Shown here piece by piece: positions 48,655 to 58,013 of a stretch of 64,000 nt of DNA. Made by a program: the position numbers and the translations under genes. The notes under the pieces are model-generated. The model was not told the DNA's origin. It ran no database searches and saw only the letters and a program-made list of their open reading frames with translations. Numbering within the stretch: the first letter of the stretch is position 1; every line of letters begins with the position of its first letter. Source of the stretch: Methylopila sp. 73B (lineage in GTDB: Bacteria; Pseudomonadota; Alphaproteobacteria; Rhizobiales; Methylopilaceae); the NCBI RefSeq assembly GCF_000526315.1, contig NZ_JAFV01000001.1:682001-746000 (forward strand), in the 5' to 3' direction.

Positions 48655-49679
48655 CAGGCGACCTTTCCGAGTTCGAGGTCGATCGGATGCCCTCGCTGGC
48701 GCATGGACAGCGTCGCGCTTTCCAGCATGCGCACGACGGCGAGCCCGCTCCGGCCGTCGGTGAGCGGCGTCGACCCGGTGAGGATGCAGTCGCGGAAGTG
48801 ATCGAACTCGGTACGGAGCGCCTCGCGGATCGGCACGTGCGGCGCCCACATGTCGCCGATGCGGTAGGAGACGCGGCGCTGATAGGCGTCGTCCTGCTCG
48901 CCGTCCGAGGTCACGCCGCGGTCGTAGACCTTCACCTTCTCGCTCGGCTGCAGGTCGTCGTAGACGATCATCTTCTGGCTGCCGGTGATGAAGGTCTGGC
49001 GGACCTTTACCGGCGCGAGCCAGTTGACGTTGAGGTGCGCCGTCATCGCGCCCTCGAAGAAGATGGTGACGTGGGCGAGGTTCTCGGGCGATCCGAGGAT
49101 GTGGCCGGCGCCGCTGGCCGACACCGCGAGCGGCGTTAGGCCGAACAGGCTGTCGAGGATGGCGAGGTCATGGACGGCGAGATCCCAGATCACGTTCACG
49201 TCGGACTGGAACATGCCAAGATTAATGCGCGTCGAGTCGTAGTAAAAAATCTCGCCGGCATCGCCGCTTTCGACGATGCTTTTGATCTTCTGCACCTCCG
49301 GCGTGTAGACAAAGGTGTGGTCGACCATCAGTGCGAGGCCGCGCCGCGCAGCCTCGTCGATGAGGATCTCCGCGTGCCGCGCGGTCTGGGTCATCGGCTT
49401 CTCGACGAGCACGTGCTTGCCCGCGCGCAGCGCCTCGAGGGCGATGTCGAAATGCGTGTGGACGGGAGTCGCCACCACGACGGCGTCCACGTCCGGCCGC
49501 CTCACCAACGCGCGCCAATCGCTCGTGATCGCCGTCGAGGGATGCCGCTTGGCGGCGCGCGCCCCGGCGGCGGGAGAGGCGTCCGCGATGGCGGCGAGCC
49601 GGCAGCCTTCGGTCTCTCCGACGACGCGTGCGAGGTTCGGACCCCAGTAGCCGTAGCCCACGACCCCGACGCCGATCAC
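48654..49679 (-). CDS. Gfo/Idh/MocA oxidoreductase, WbpB/WlbA-like
   Basis: GTG 49679 overlaps the acetyltransferase stop (GTGA) and gives 341 residues beginning [15 protein letters not shown]. The N-terminal Rossmann domain has the G-x-G-x-x-G/W motif and the conserved E-K-P (V-L-V-E-K-P-M-T, about 95). The C-terminal half is the usual alpha/beta sheet domain with W-D-L-A-V-H-D near 165, where the His is in the catalytic place. Such enzymes oxidise C3 of a UDP-N-acetylglucuronate. The coupling to the two following genes supports this substrate. Confidence 0.88.
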   Translation of the reverse strand: MIGVGVVGYGYWGPNLARVVGETEGCRLAAIADASPAAGARAAKRHPSTAITSDWRALVRRPDVDAVVVATPVHTHFDIALEALRAGKHVLVEKPMTQTARHAEILIDEAARRGLALMVDHTFVYTPEVQKIKSIVESGDAGEIFYYDSTRINLGMFQSDVNVIWDLAVHDLAILDSLFGLTPLAVSASGAGHILGSPENLAHVTIFFEGAMTAHLNVNWLAPVKVRQTFITGSQKMIVYDDLQPSEKVKVYDRGVTSDGEQDDAYQRRVSYRIGDMWAPHVPIREALRTEFDHFRDCILTGSTPLTDGRSGLAVVRMLESATLSMRQRGHPIDLELGKVA

Positions 49680-50215
49680 GACTGCGCGCTCCCGTTTGCG
49701 GCCGCAGGTCTGCGGTGGGAACGCATGATCCTCGAGCGTTCGGCGCGGTCGCGGACATCGCCGACGACCCGGGCGGGCACGCCGATCACGATGGCGAAGT
49801 CCGGCACGTCCCGCGTCACCACCGCGCCCGCGCCGACGAGCGCGCCAAAGCCGATGGTGACGCCGGCCACGATGGTGGCGTTGGAGCCAATCGAGGCGCC
49901 GCTGCGCACGAGCGTGGTCGACAGCTCCCAGTCGCCGTCCTGCTGCATCGACCCGTCGCCGTTGGTGGCTTCCGGGTACAGCCCGTTGGTGAACATCACC
50001 CCGTGGGCGATCATCACTTGATCTTCGATCGTCACGCCTTCGCAAATAAACGAGTGCGAAGAAATCTTGCAGGAAGATCCTATCTCGACGTTCTTCTGAA
50101 TTTCAACGAAAGGACCGATGCGAGTGCCAGAACCAATGGAACAGTCATAGAGGTTTACGAGGTCGGGATGATACACGACTGTGCCTTCTCCCATCGTTAC
50201 ATTTTTCAGGCACAT
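49676..50215 (-). CDS. hexapeptide N-acetyltransferase, WbpD/WlbB-like
   Basis: The 179-residue product starts at ATG 50215 and is a left-handed beta-helix enzyme with isoleucine-patch hexapeptide repeats. The phrase [13 protein letters not shown] (16 to 28), then [15 protein letters not shown], is a signature of the WbpD group that acetylates the 3-amino group of UDP-GlcNAc3NA with acetyl-CoA. A conserved H-G-V-M-F-T-N follows, with the likely catalytic His near 72. It starts the overlapping block and is preceded by a 175-base gap that likely holds a promoter. Confidence 0.88.
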   Translation of the reverse strand: MCLKNVTMGEGTVVYHPDLVNLYDCSIGSGTRIGPFVEIQKNVEIGSSCKISSHSFICEGVTIEDQVMIAHGVMFTNGLYPEATNGDGSMQQDGDWELSTTLVRSGASIGSNATIVAGVTIGFGALVGAGAVVTRDVPDFAIVIGVPARVVGDVRDRAERSRIMRSHRRPAAANGSAQS

Positions 50216-50390
50216 GAAACGTCCCCGATAACGCGCTTGTGAAGTTGTCGGGCCAAGCTACGGGCGGGTTTCATTCAGGGATAGATCATGAAAAGAGGGA
50301 TGCAACCGCACTTCGAAGCTTGAACGCTTACCGCCTTGGTCATGACCGCACGCGGGGCGCTACCTCCAAAGGTTTACCTGGCTAAAACGC

Positions 50391-51005
50391 TTACTCAGCC
50401 GCCGCCGCGCTCGGCCGGGCCGGATGGGCGGCCCCGTCGCGCCGGCGCTGGCGGCCGGCGGTTGCGGGGTTGCCGACGTAGACGGTCCAGGGCGCGAGAT
50501 CGCGCGTCGCGACCGCGCGCGCGCCGAGCACGGCGCCTTCGCCCAGCGTGACGCCGGGGGCGACGAAGGCCTCCGCCGCGATCCAGGCGCCGCGGCCGAT
50601 GACGATGGGACGCGCGACCAGCGGGAAGGTCGGATCGTCGATGTCGTGGCCGCCGGCGCACAAATGCGCCCGCTGCGACACGATCGCGTAGGCCTCAATC
50701 GTGATCGGCGCGACGTCGTAGCAGATCACGCCCGGGCCGAGGGAGGCGTGGGCGCCCATGGCGAGGTTCGGCGGCCACCAGATCGCGACGCTCGGGTAGA
50801 CGCGCGCGCCCGGCGCGATGCGGGCGCCGCAAAGCCGGAGCACGGCGGCGCGCCAGGCGAACAGCGGCGGCGGCGTCCAGCGCGCCGCCACGAGCCACAG
50901 CGCGCGCCAGCCGAGACGGGCCAGCCGCTGGCGACGGCTGAACGTCGGCCGGTTCAAGGCGCGAAAATTGATGGCGCCGGGCGGGGGCGTGGGGGCGTCC
51001 GCCAT
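50391..51005 (-). CDS. WcaF-like hexapeptide acetyltransferase
   Basis: A 204-residue protein with an N-terminal helical region (W-R-A-L-W-L-V-A-A-R) and a beta-helix with hexapeptide repeats (I-A-P-G-A-R-V-Y-P-S-V-A-I, V-A-P-G-V-T-L-G-E-G-A-V-L-G). It has H-D-I-D-D-P-T-F-P, near 122, and Y-V-G-N-P-A as in the colanic acid acetyltransferases that O-acetylate sugar residues. Its tail is low complexity (P-S-A-A-A-A-E). Acyl-CoA dependent modification of a repeat unit or precursor is likely. Confidence 0.78.
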   Translation of the reverse strand: MADAPTPPPGAINFRALNRPTFSRRQRLARLGWRALWLVAARWTPPPLFAWRAAVLRLCGARIAPGARVYPSVAIWWPPNLAMGAHASLGPGVICYDVAPITIEAYAIVSQRAHLCAGGHDIDDPTFPLVARPIVIGRGAWIAAEAFVAPGVTLGEGAVLGARAVATRDLAPWTVYVGNPATAGRQRRRDGAAHPARPSAAAAE

Positions 51006-51006
51006 C

Positions 51007-52257
51007 TCAGGCCGCCGCCGTCGCGCCGCGCGGCCGGCGACGCGCGGCGAAGATGAGAGCGGGGCCTACGAACAGCGCCATCTGCACCCACGCCGCAACG
51101 ATCCAGTTGGTGTGGTGCGAGAAGATGTGCATCGCGGGCAGCGCGCTCAGCATGTAGAGCAGCTGGCTCGCGGCGTCCCCCGCCATGGCGCTGAGATAGA
51201 TGCGGCGCATGATCCAGCCGACGACGAGGAACTTCAGCGCGCCGAACCACCAGAAAGAGCCGAACGCGTCCGCCATCCCTGTGTCGGTGGTTCCGAACTT
51301 GGGCTCGTAGAAGCGGTCGGCGGCGCCGGACACGCTGACGATCAGCGAACGTTTCAGCGACTCGCCCACGAGCTGAGACGGGACGAAGGTCATGACGAGC
51401 TCGTTCCAGTGGAACAGCCCATAGTCGAAGGCCTGGTTCCGGGATGTCAGGTCGATCCGCATCACGGCGTTCTGGAACTCGTAGCCGCCGTCCGCGAGCA
51501 GAGTCTTGAAGTTGCCGACGAAGTCTATCGACGCGATCTCGGCGATCCCGGGCGTCTCGCCGCGCCGGGTCATCTTCCGGTAATCCTCGGTGCTGCCGAG
51601 CGCCGTCATGCCGAGCACGAGCGCCGCGGCGACCGCAGCGCGGGGCAGGGCGCGCCGCCGCTGGAACCAAACCGCGAGCGCAATCAGCAGCACGAATTCG
51701 AAGGCCTCGCCGCGTTTGCCCGTCACGTAGACGCGGTCGAGGTAGAGCGCCGAGTCGGCGAGCGCGATCGTGAGGGCTGGCAGAGAAGGCCGGCGCGCGG
51801 CGCACAGCACCGCGATCGCGAAGCCGTAGACCAGCATCTTGGAGAAGAACAGCAGCACCACGGGGAAGCCGCTGATCGCGACCGACACCGTCTCCTCGGG
51901 CGGCAGGCGTCCGACCGCGACGTAGAACCCCGCGCCCGTCGCCGACAGCGCGGCGGCGGCGAGGAGCAGGCGCGTTTCGTCGAGCGGAACGATCTGGCGT
52001 AGGAGCGGGCGACGCGCAAGGCGCCATCCCAGCGGCGCCGCTCCAAGGCAGGCGACGGTGAAGACCACGGCGGCCGAGAACCCGCCGTCCGGCAGGAAGG
52101 GGCCGTCCACCAGTCCGGGCAGCTGCGGGAGCACAAAGGCGGTCGACATGGCGGCGGCGAGAAATGGAAACTCGTAGACGCCCCCGGGCCGGACCAGGCC
52201 CTCGACCAGCAGGCCGAGGCAGAGCGCCGCCAGGATCGCCACCAGCATCCAGGTCAT
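51007..52257 (-). CDS. polysaccharide polymerase-like membrane protein (Wzy-type candidate)
   Basis: ATG 52257 overlaps the stop of the DUF218 gene by ATGA; 416 residues. At least ten membrane helices are visible, with a large loop in the middle (about 215 to 335) that has R-R-G-E-T-P, D-F-V-G-N-F and N-Q-A-F-D-Y-G-L-F-H-W-N-E-L-V. A big hydrophilic loop in a polytopic protein is the usual mark of O-antigen polymerases and ligases, although the sequence itself is always poorly conserved. Its neighbours include a flippase and an initiating transferase, so a Wzy role is the best inference. Confidence 0.65.
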   Translation of the reverse strand: MTWMLVAILAALCLGLLVEGLVRPGGVYEFPFLAAAMSTAFVLPQLPGLVDGPFLPDGGFSAAVVFTVACLGAAPLGWRLARRPLLRQIVPLDETRLLLAAAALSATGAGFYVAVGRLPPEETVSVAISGFPVVLLFFSKMLVYGFAIAVLCAARRPSLPALTIALADSALYLDRVYVTGKRGEAFEFVLLIALAVWFQRRRALPRAAVAAALVLGMTALGSTEDYRKMTRRGETPGIAEIASIDFVGNFKTLLADGGYEFQNAVMRIDLTSRNQAFDYGLFHWNELVMTFVPSQLVGESLKRSLIVSVSGAADRFYEPKFGTTDTGMADAFGSFWWFGALKFLVVGWIMRRIYLSAMAGDAASQLLYMLSALPAMHIFSHHTNWIVAAWVQMALFVGPALIFAARRRPRGATAAA

Positions 52258-52835
52258 GGCTTGGCCCCGACAGGATCGGTCCAGGCCACGATTCCGTAGC
52301 GCAGCGCGTACCACGCGATCTTCGCGTATTCAGCTAGAACCGCCCCGGGCTCTCCGGTCCAGCCGAGCCGCCAGCGCGGCAGCTCGCGTCGGACCGACGC
52401 CCCGGCGAAGGCGATTGAAGGCGCGTTCGCGCGGAAGCACGCGAGCGCGCGGCGCTGGTGATACCAGTGCGTGACGAGGATCACCGACCTCGCGCCGGCA
52501 AGCAGCGGAACCGCGCGCCGCGCGTTGCCAAGCGTCGAGCGCGAGGCGCATTCCGTATCGACGGCGCCGGCTGGCGCGCCGCGGGCGATCAACATGTCGC
52601 GGATCGCGTCGCAGTCGCCCGCCCCGGCGACGAGGATCCGTCGCGCGCCTCCGTCGGCGAAGAGGCGCGCGGCGCGTTCCGCGCGCGGCGGCCCGAAGCC
52701 CCCGAGAACCACGATGACGTCCGCGGGACCGGGGGCGTCCGCCGTCGGTAGCACATAGCCCGCAGCGGTGAGGGCGCATGCGGCGCAAGCCGCCGCAACG
52801 ACCAGGGCGGCGGTCGCGCGTTCCGCCCAGATCAT
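52254..52835 (-). CDS. DUF218 (YdcF/ElyC-like) membrane protein
   Basis: ATG 52835 gives 193 residues with an N-terminal membrane helix (about 8 to 30) and a DUF218 domain. Typical phrases are A-D-V-I-V-V-L-G-G-F near 41, E-R-A-A-R-L-F, R-S-T-L-G-N-A-R near 102, and V-T-H-W-Y-H-Q-R-R-A near 123. ElyC and SanA relatives affect envelope glycan metabolism through the lipid carrier in other bacteria. Within this locus it may act in lipid-linked glycan handling. Precise activity is unknown. Confidence 0.82.
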   Translation of the reverse strand: MIWAERATAALVVAAACAACALTAAGYVLPTADAPGPADVIVVLGGFGPPRAERAARLFADGGARRILVAGAGDCDAIRDMLIARGAPAGAVDTECASRSTLGNARRAVPLLAGARSVILVTHWYHQRRALACFRANAPSIAFAGASVRRELPRWRLGWTGEPGAVLAEYAKIAWYALRYGIVAWTDPVGAKP

Positions 52836-52916
52836 CGCGACGGCCCGGCCAGCACGTCCGTGAAAGCGGTCGGAGCGTGGAGCAAGGCCCTGGGGAGGGG
52901 GCGCCCCCATCTTCCG

Positions 52917-53816
52917 TCAGCTTTTCCGGCCGGCGACGGGAAGGGGCGCGATCTGCGCGTCCCCGACGTTGCGCGCCTCGCCTGCGTTCCGGGCGTCGGC
53001 GGCGAGCGTGCGACGGCGCAGCGCGATCTGCCAGTAGTAGAACGCCCGGGCCATCGCGAAGTGAAAGCCCGCCGCGCCGTCGAGGACGCCGAGCTTGAGC
53101 ACGTAGGAATGCAGGAAGGCCACCAGCCAGCGGCAGGGCGTGACGCGGAACGCTGTCTTCAGGGCGCGCCGCGTCCAGCTTTCGTTTTCGGTGAGCTTGG
53201 CGAGAACGCCCCGTTCGGCGAGGCGCGCCTCCCAGTCGGCGTAGAGGTCATGGCGTCCGAAGTAGGCGGCGGCGGGCTTGCGATCCCAGTGCAGCAGCGA
53301 CGCGCGCATGCGGCCGATCGGGCCGTCGATCAGCGGCTGATAATGGCCCTCGACCTCCCAGCCGCCGGGCACGTCGAGATCGTTGGGGTGCGGGAACCGG
53401 GTCCTGCGGCGGTCGACCAGCATGATCTTGCAGTTGCGGTGGCCGAAGCGCAGCGCTTCGCCGAGGAACACGAAGCGCCCTTCGATGAAGTAGGCGGCGC
53501 ATGGCGGCCCCTTCTTGATGAGCGCCGCGATCTCGTCGACGAGCTCCGGCGAGACGATCTCGTCCGCGTCCAGCATCAGAACCCAGTCGTTGCGGACGAT
53601 AGGATGTTGGAGCGACCACTCCTTCTTCTTCGGGTAGGCCCGGTTCCATGTGAAGGGCACGACGGAGGCGCCGTAGCGCTCGGCGATCGCGACCGTCGCG
53701 TCGGAGCTCGCGCTGTCGGCGACGACAACCTGGTCGAAGCCGCGCAGGGCCTCGAGGCAGTGGGCGAGGTTCGCCGCTTCGTTGCGCGTCGGGATGACGA
53801 CGGAGACGGGGATCAT
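52917..53816 (-). CDS. family 2 glycosyltransferase (WaaE/KdtX-like)
   Basis: The 299-residue protein starts at ATG 53816 with V-S-V-V-I-P-T-R-N-E-A-A-N-L. The GT-A fold has A-D-S-A-S-S-D-A-T near 36 and the metal-binding M-L-D-A-D-E near 86. The phrase F-E-G/I-E-G-R-F-V-F-L-G and R-F-P-H-P-N-D-L are like those in the WaaE/KdtX beta-glycosyltransferases. It probably adds one residue to the lipid-linked oligosaccharide at the cytoplasmic face. No membrane helix is clear except an amphipathic end. Confidence 0.85.
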   Translation of the reverse strand: MIPVSVVIPTRNEAANLAHCLEALRGFDQVVVADSASSDATVAIAERYGASVVPFTWNRAYPKKKEWSLQHPIVRNDWVLMLDADEIVSPELVDEIAALIKKGPPCAAYFIEGRFVFLGEALRFGHRNCKIMLVDRRRTRFPHPNDLDVPGGWEVEGHYQPLIDGPIGRMRASLLHWDRKPAAAYFGRHDLYADWEARLAERGVLAKLTENESWTRRALKTAFRVTPCRWLVAFLHSYVLKLGVLDGAAGFHFAMARAFYYWQIALRRRTLAADARNAGEARNVGDAQIAPLPVAGRKS

Positions 53817-53852
53817 TCCGGTAGCCCTTTCAAGACGGGTCTGGCGCACGGG

Positions 53853-54956
53853 TCATGCGCCCTGCTGGTTCGCGGGGGTGCGGGACGACAGCGCCGCGTC
53901 GGCGCGCGGGGGGCGGACGAGCCAAGCCGGGAGGCGCTGCGGGGCGTAGACGACGAACAGGGAATGGCCGACGCCGACGGCCGCCAGGCCAGCCAAGAGC
54001 GCGGCGTCGTCGATCTGCGCGACGGCTCCGATGAAGCCGACCGCCCCTAGGGCCAACGACGCGCCGACGATCAGCGCCGTCGCGCGCCCGGCCGGGACGC
54101 CGCCGTCGACCAGGATGTGATGCAGATGGCGCCGGTCCGCCGCCATCGGGCTTCGCCGCGCGCCAAGGCGGCGGACGATCAGGCTGAGCGTCTCGACGAT
54201 CGGCAGCGCGCAGGTCCAGAGCAGCGCGACGAAAGACGCGACACGGCCGTCCCCGCAGGCGAAGGTCGCCACGAAATAGGCGACGCCCGCGCCGAGCAGC
54301 AGGCTGCCGGCGTCGCCCATGAACACGGACGCCCGGGCGCGCCAGCGGTGGCGCAGGTTGAACACGAGGAAGCCGAGCACGGCGAACAGCAGAGGAAGGA
54401 GCGGGATCGCCGCCGCCGTGCGCTCGAGCGCCATGGCGGTGATCGCGAGCCAGAACAGCGCGCCCGCAGCCACGCCGCCCGCAAGGCCGTCCAGCCCGTC
54501 CGCCATGTTGAAGGCGTTGGCGAGCCCGACGACGAAGACCAGCGTGAAGGGGAGGGCGAGCGCGCCGAGGGCGAGCCCGGCGTCCCAGCCGCCGCCAAGT
54601 TGCTCCACCACGACGCCCGCCGGCGCGATCGCCAGCGCCGCCGCCGCAAACTGCATCAGCAGGCGGGGCGCCGCCCGCAGGCAGAAGCGGTCGTCGGCCG
54701 CGCCGATGGCTACGAAGGCCGCGAATCCCGCGAAGGCGCTCCAGGGAACCCTGAGGTCCGGCGCCAGGGAGAGCGAGGCCACGACGAAGGCCGGAAACAT
54801 CGCGAGCCCGCCGACGAGGGGCACCTGGCCGATGTGGCGCTTGCGTTCGTCCGGCCGGTCGACGAGGCCGAGCGGAACCGCCGCGGCGCGCAGCGCCGCC
54901 ACGAGCACGACGGTCAGAAGGAAGGCGTTCAGGAGCTGGGGAGCGTACGAGGTCAT
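53853..54956 (-). CDS. WecA/MraY-type polyprenyl-phosphate sugar-phosphate transferase
   Basis: ATG 54956 gives 367 residues with about 10 membrane helices. The signature motifs are all present: I-G-A-A-D-D-R near 83, N-A-F-N-M-A-D-G-L-D-G near 145, F-M-G-D-A-G-S near 202 and R-R-H-L-H-H near 259, which is the UDP-sugar binding H-x-H-H type loop. R-K-R-H-I-G-Q-V-P-L-V-G-G also fits. The enzyme transfers HexNAc-1-phosphate from UDP-HexNAc to undecaprenyl phosphate and so starts the repeat unit. It is the likely initiating enzyme of this locus. Confidence 0.92.
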   Translation of the reverse strand: MTSYAPQLLNAFLLTVVLVAALRAAAVPLGLVDRPDERKRHIGQVPLVGGLAMFPAFVVASLSLAPDLRVPWSAFAGFAAFVAIGAADDRFCLRAAPRLLMQFAAAALAIAPAGVVVEQLGGGWDAGLALGALALPFTLVFVVGLANAFNMADGLDGLAGGVAAGALFWLAITAMALERTAAAIPLLPLLFAVLGFLVFNLRHRWRARASVFMGDAGSLLLGAGVAYFVATFACGDGRVASFVALLWTCALPIVETLSLIVRRLGARRSPMAADRRHLHHILVDGGVPAGRATALIVGASLALGAVGFIGAVAQIDDAALLAGLAAVGVGHSLFVVYAPQRLPAWLVRPPRADAALSSRTPANQQGA

Positions 54957-55150
54957 GGAATCCCGTCTCGTCGGTCCGAGGCGCAAGTCGCGTCGCCTGT
55001 GTCGGGCGGCGGACCGCCGTGGTCGTCCGAACGCTAGACGGCCCTCGAACTGCGCCGGGAGCTATGATTTCAGCCGAGCGGACCTCCGCCTTTGAGGCTG
55101 CGGAGAGGGGGAGGCGGGCGAAGGAGGTAGGCGGGGAGAGGCTGGCTACC

Positions 55151-56728
55151 TCAAGCGTCGGTGACAAGCCGGCGCCCGAATGCGCGCCGCGCTCGCCCGA
55201 GCGCCATGGCGCGGAGGTTGCGGTCAAGCACCAGCGTCCAGAACCCGAGAAGCGCCACCACGCCGCCGGCGCCAGCGCAGGCGAGAGCGCGGGGCAGGGA
55301 CCCAACATGCGCCGTCCAGGCGGCCGCAACCGCCATCGACGCCGCGGCCGCGATGAACAGCGCGAGAACGGGCGCGAGCACTTGCGCGACGTAGACCCGC
55401 CACGGGATGTCGAGCCGGCGAAGCGCAGTCGCGGGAATTTGCCAGCCCGTGGTCGCGAGCTGGGCGAGCAACGTCGCGAGCGCGACGCCGACGAGCCCCA
55501 GCATCGGGGCCAGCATGAAGCTGAGCGCGACGTTGAGCGCGCCCGCCGCAAGGTAGATCGAGGCGTAGATCTCGTTTTCGGTGGCGCGGGAGAACCCGAA
55601 CAGCAGGCTCTGCTGGGTGTAGACCAGAAGCATCGCGCAGAAGGTCGCCATCAGCGGCAGCCCGGCGTAGTGCCCCGCGCCGAGCCAGGCGGCGATGATG
55701 GCGTCTCCGGCGAAGAGCAGCAGCGCCGTCGCGAGCGCCATCAACCCCATCCCGATTCGCATGCTTTTCAGAACGAGCGGCGCGACGCGGTCGCGCGCGG
55801 TCGTGCGCCAGAGCTGGGAGACGTAGATGTTCGCCGCGTCGCCGATCGCGATCGCGATCACCGCGGCGTTGAAGGCGAGCGTGTAGGAGGCGAAGTACTC
55901 CGGGATACGCTCGGGGTTGAGATAGCCGGCGATAAAGTACTGGTCGGTGCGCGTCAGCAGGATCGCGCCGATTTCGGTCAGGAAGTACTTCAACGACGGC
56001 GACAGCAGGGTCTCCGCCTCGACTCGGCTCCAGGCTCCGCTGTCAGCGCCCACGGCGGGCTCGTTGCGCCGGAGGTAGACGATCGCGAAGATACGGAAGG
56101 CGACGTTGCCTGCGGCCCCGATGGCGGCGAGCGCGACCAGCCCGCCGCCCGCCCACACCACCGCGGTCTGGGCGAGCAGGGTGAGGCTCGTCATCCCGGT
56201 CGAGAGCAGCGCGATCGGCGCCACATGGCCTAGGCCCGCGATGACCGCGGTCCAGAGGCCGTTCGACAGAGCGATCGCCTGGCTGACGCAGATGATCGTC
56301 CAGGCTATTTCGGCCTCGCGGCGCAGCGGTTCGTCGAGCCCGAGCGTCGTGATGAACAGCAGGCCGCCGCCCCAGGCGAGCAGGCCGACGCTCGCCGCGA
56401 TCCCTCGATAGAGCACGCGTCCGGTGGCGATCAGCGCGGCGAAGGCCTGTGCGTGCTCCGCGGTGAGCGGCTCCTCCGGTCCGCCGGTCGCCTCGCCCCG
56501 CCGGAACGCGAAGCGGCGCGTGAGCGTCGAGGTCAGTCCGAGATCGAGCATGAGCAACATGACGCCGCTTTGGCTGAGCAGCAGCCACACGCCGAGCTCC
56601 GCCTTGGGCAGGCTCTTGAACAGCGCGGGCATCAGCACGAGGCCAAGGGCGATGGCGACCAGCCGCGACATCCACATGGCCGAGACCGCAAGAGCGATGC
56701 GGCGGACGACCGTGCCGCTCCCGTTCAA
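55151..56728 (-). CDS. Wzx-type polysaccharide flippase
   Basis: A TTG at 56728 overlaps the stop of the upstream gene (TTGA), giving 525 residues; a later ATG near residue 19 is an alternative. Around 12 to 14 membrane helices are visible, with the N-terminal S-R-L-V-A-I-A-L-G-L-V-L-M-P-A-L and repeated G-x-G-H-x-A/A-x-x-N phrases. The end is basic (L-G-R-A-R-R-A-F-G-R-R). This is the MVF/polysaccharide-transporter fold that moves lipid-linked repeat units across the inner membrane. Confidence 0.82.
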   Translation of the reverse strand: MNGSGTVVRRIALAVSAMWMSRLVAIALGLVLMPALFKSLPKAELGVWLLLSQSGVMLLMLDLGLTSTLTRRFAFRRGEATGGPEEPLTAEHAQAFAALIATGRVLYRGIAASVGLLAWGGGLLFITTLGLDEPLRREAEIAWTIICVSQAIALSNGLWTAVIAGLGHVAPIALLSTGMTSLTLLAQTAVVWAGGGLVALAAIGAAGNVAFRIFAIVYLRRNEPAVGADSGAWSRVEAETLLSPSLKYFLTEIGAILLTRTDQYFIAGYLNPERIPEYFASYTLAFNAAVIAIAIGDAANIYVSQLWRTTARDRVAPLVLKSMRIGMGLMALATALLLFAGDAIIAAWLGAGHYAGLPLMATFCAMLLVYTQQSLLFGFSRATENEIYASIYLAAGALNVALSFMLAPMLGLVGVALATLLAQLATTGWQIPATALRRLDIPWRVYVAQVLAPVLALFIAAAASMAVAAAWTAHVGSLPRALACAGAGGVVALLGFWTLVLDRNLRAMALGRARRAFGRRLVTDA

Positions 56729-57672
56729 GGAAACACCTCGAGCGCGAGCCGTCGGCAGAACGCCGTAAGCCAACCGGACTCCGGCGCGGGCGGCGGTCCC
56801 CCCGCGTCAAGCAGGCCCCACGCGCGGGGACCGGCAGCCGGGGCCAGCCGGCGGGCGAAGCGCAGCAGGTCGCCGCTCGCGGTCGCGTGGCCCCGGGCCC
56901 GCTCAGCGCAGGCCGCCCAATAGGCCTGCTGCGCCAGCCGGAGGTTCGCAAGCCGGGCGAGCGCGGCCGCGTCGGCCAATCGTCGGCCGTCCGTCCGGAA
57001 GAACGCGGCGAAGGCCTCGCGCCGTGCGTCCAGGCTGCGGAGCGGGCCGGCGTCGTCGTCGACCTCTGCGGGGGCTCGAACCGCGAGCGGCGCAGCACAT
57101 TCCGCGACAGCGCCCCGGAGGCTGAGCCGCAGCCAGGCGCCCAGCCGCGCGCCTTCGTTCCCGAACCGCCCAAACGGCGCGCTGCGCGGCGCGCGGACGA
57201 TCACCGGTCCATCGCCCAGAGCCGCGCTCGCCACCCCGCACATCCGGCGTATCGCCGAGAGGCCGTCGTCGATGCGCCAGTCGTTGATCGCGGACGACGC
57301 GGTCTCGTCCGCCTCCGCGCATGGGCTGAAGCCGACGACGACATCGAGGCGCGACGTCATCAGAGCGAGCGCCGCGTCGACGGCGCCGGCGACGAGCCTT
57401 TGGCGGGCTGAAAGCGTGAGCAGGAACGGCGCCTGCGCTCCGGTCGCCCAGCGCCGTTCGGCGGCGGCGTCGTCGTGGGGGAGGGCGACGAGGTCAGGGC
57501 GCGAGGCCGCGAGGTCGCGCGCAATTTGGTCGTTTTCCCCGCCGTCGCTGACGATCAGCATGCGCATGCCGCCGAGCCGTTGCGCCCGGACGCTCGCCGC
57601 GCAGCCCTCCACGTCCGCCGTCCCCCGGCAGAGGATCGCAACATCGACAGGCGTTGCCGTCACGCCGCTCAT
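56725..57672 (-). CDS. GT2-like protein, probably degenerate glycosyltransferase
   Basis: The 315-residue protein starts M-S-G-V-T-A-T-P-V-D-V-A-I-L-C-R-G and has V-R-A-Q-R-L-G-G-M-R-M-L-I-V-S-D-G-G near 29, the usual first half of a GT2 fold. The expected D-D or D-x-D metal site is not clear: after the first strand and loop, S-D-G-G stands in place of D-D-G-S, and a later L-P-H-D-D may be the only acidic pair. A helical C-terminus (R-R-L-A-P-A-A-G) follows. It may be a chain-length or accessory protein derived from a glycosyltransferase. Confidence 0.6.
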   Translation of the reverse strand: MSGVTATPVDVAILCRGTADVEGCAASVRAQRLGGMRMLIVSDGGENDQIARDLAASRPDLVALPHDDAAAERRWATGAQAPFLLTLSARQRLVAGAVDAALALMTSRLDVVVGFSPCAEADETASSAINDWRIDDGLSAIRRMCGVASAALGDGPVIVRAPRSAPFGRFGNEGARLGAWLRLSLRGAVAECAAPLAVRAPAEVDDDAGPLRSLDARREAFAAFFRTDGRRLADAAALARLANLRLAQQAYWAACAERARGHATASGDLLRFARRLAPAAGPRAWGLLDAGGPPPAPESGWLTAFCRRLALEVFP

Positions 57673-58013
57673 CGCATCGCCCCGATTTGAACCGAGGCGG
57701 ATCTAGGCGGTCGGTGGGCGGCCGCCGCAACGGGGCCGATGGAGGAAGTGCAGGCGGCGCCTCTACGCCTTCCGGAGCGGCGGCTCCGGCGGCGCCGGCG
57801 CGGGGCTCCGTCCGCCCTTGGCCGTTTGGAAGCTTACGTCCGCTCTCTATGCCTTTCGAGGCCTGGACTACCTCCTTCAGGTGAACGGCCGCGTTACGCT
57901 TACCGCACAAGCCAATCTTTGCGGGTATTTCGATCGGAAAAATACTTCGGGACGGGGCTTAATAACTCCATTTTTATCAAAAACATGCCGCCGGGGGGCG
58001 GCGGTCGGGGGCG
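57673..58013. other. divergent intergenic region of the polysaccharide locus
   Basis: The 341 bases between the reverse operon and the forward DUF4082 gene contain no supported gene. The part from about 57890 to 57985 is rich in A and T and could hold a forward promoter. A small hairpin GCCGCC-GGGG-GGCGGC (57987 to 58002) lies just before the forward start and may hide its ribosome site. No clear ribosome site is seen there. Confidence 0.4.
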
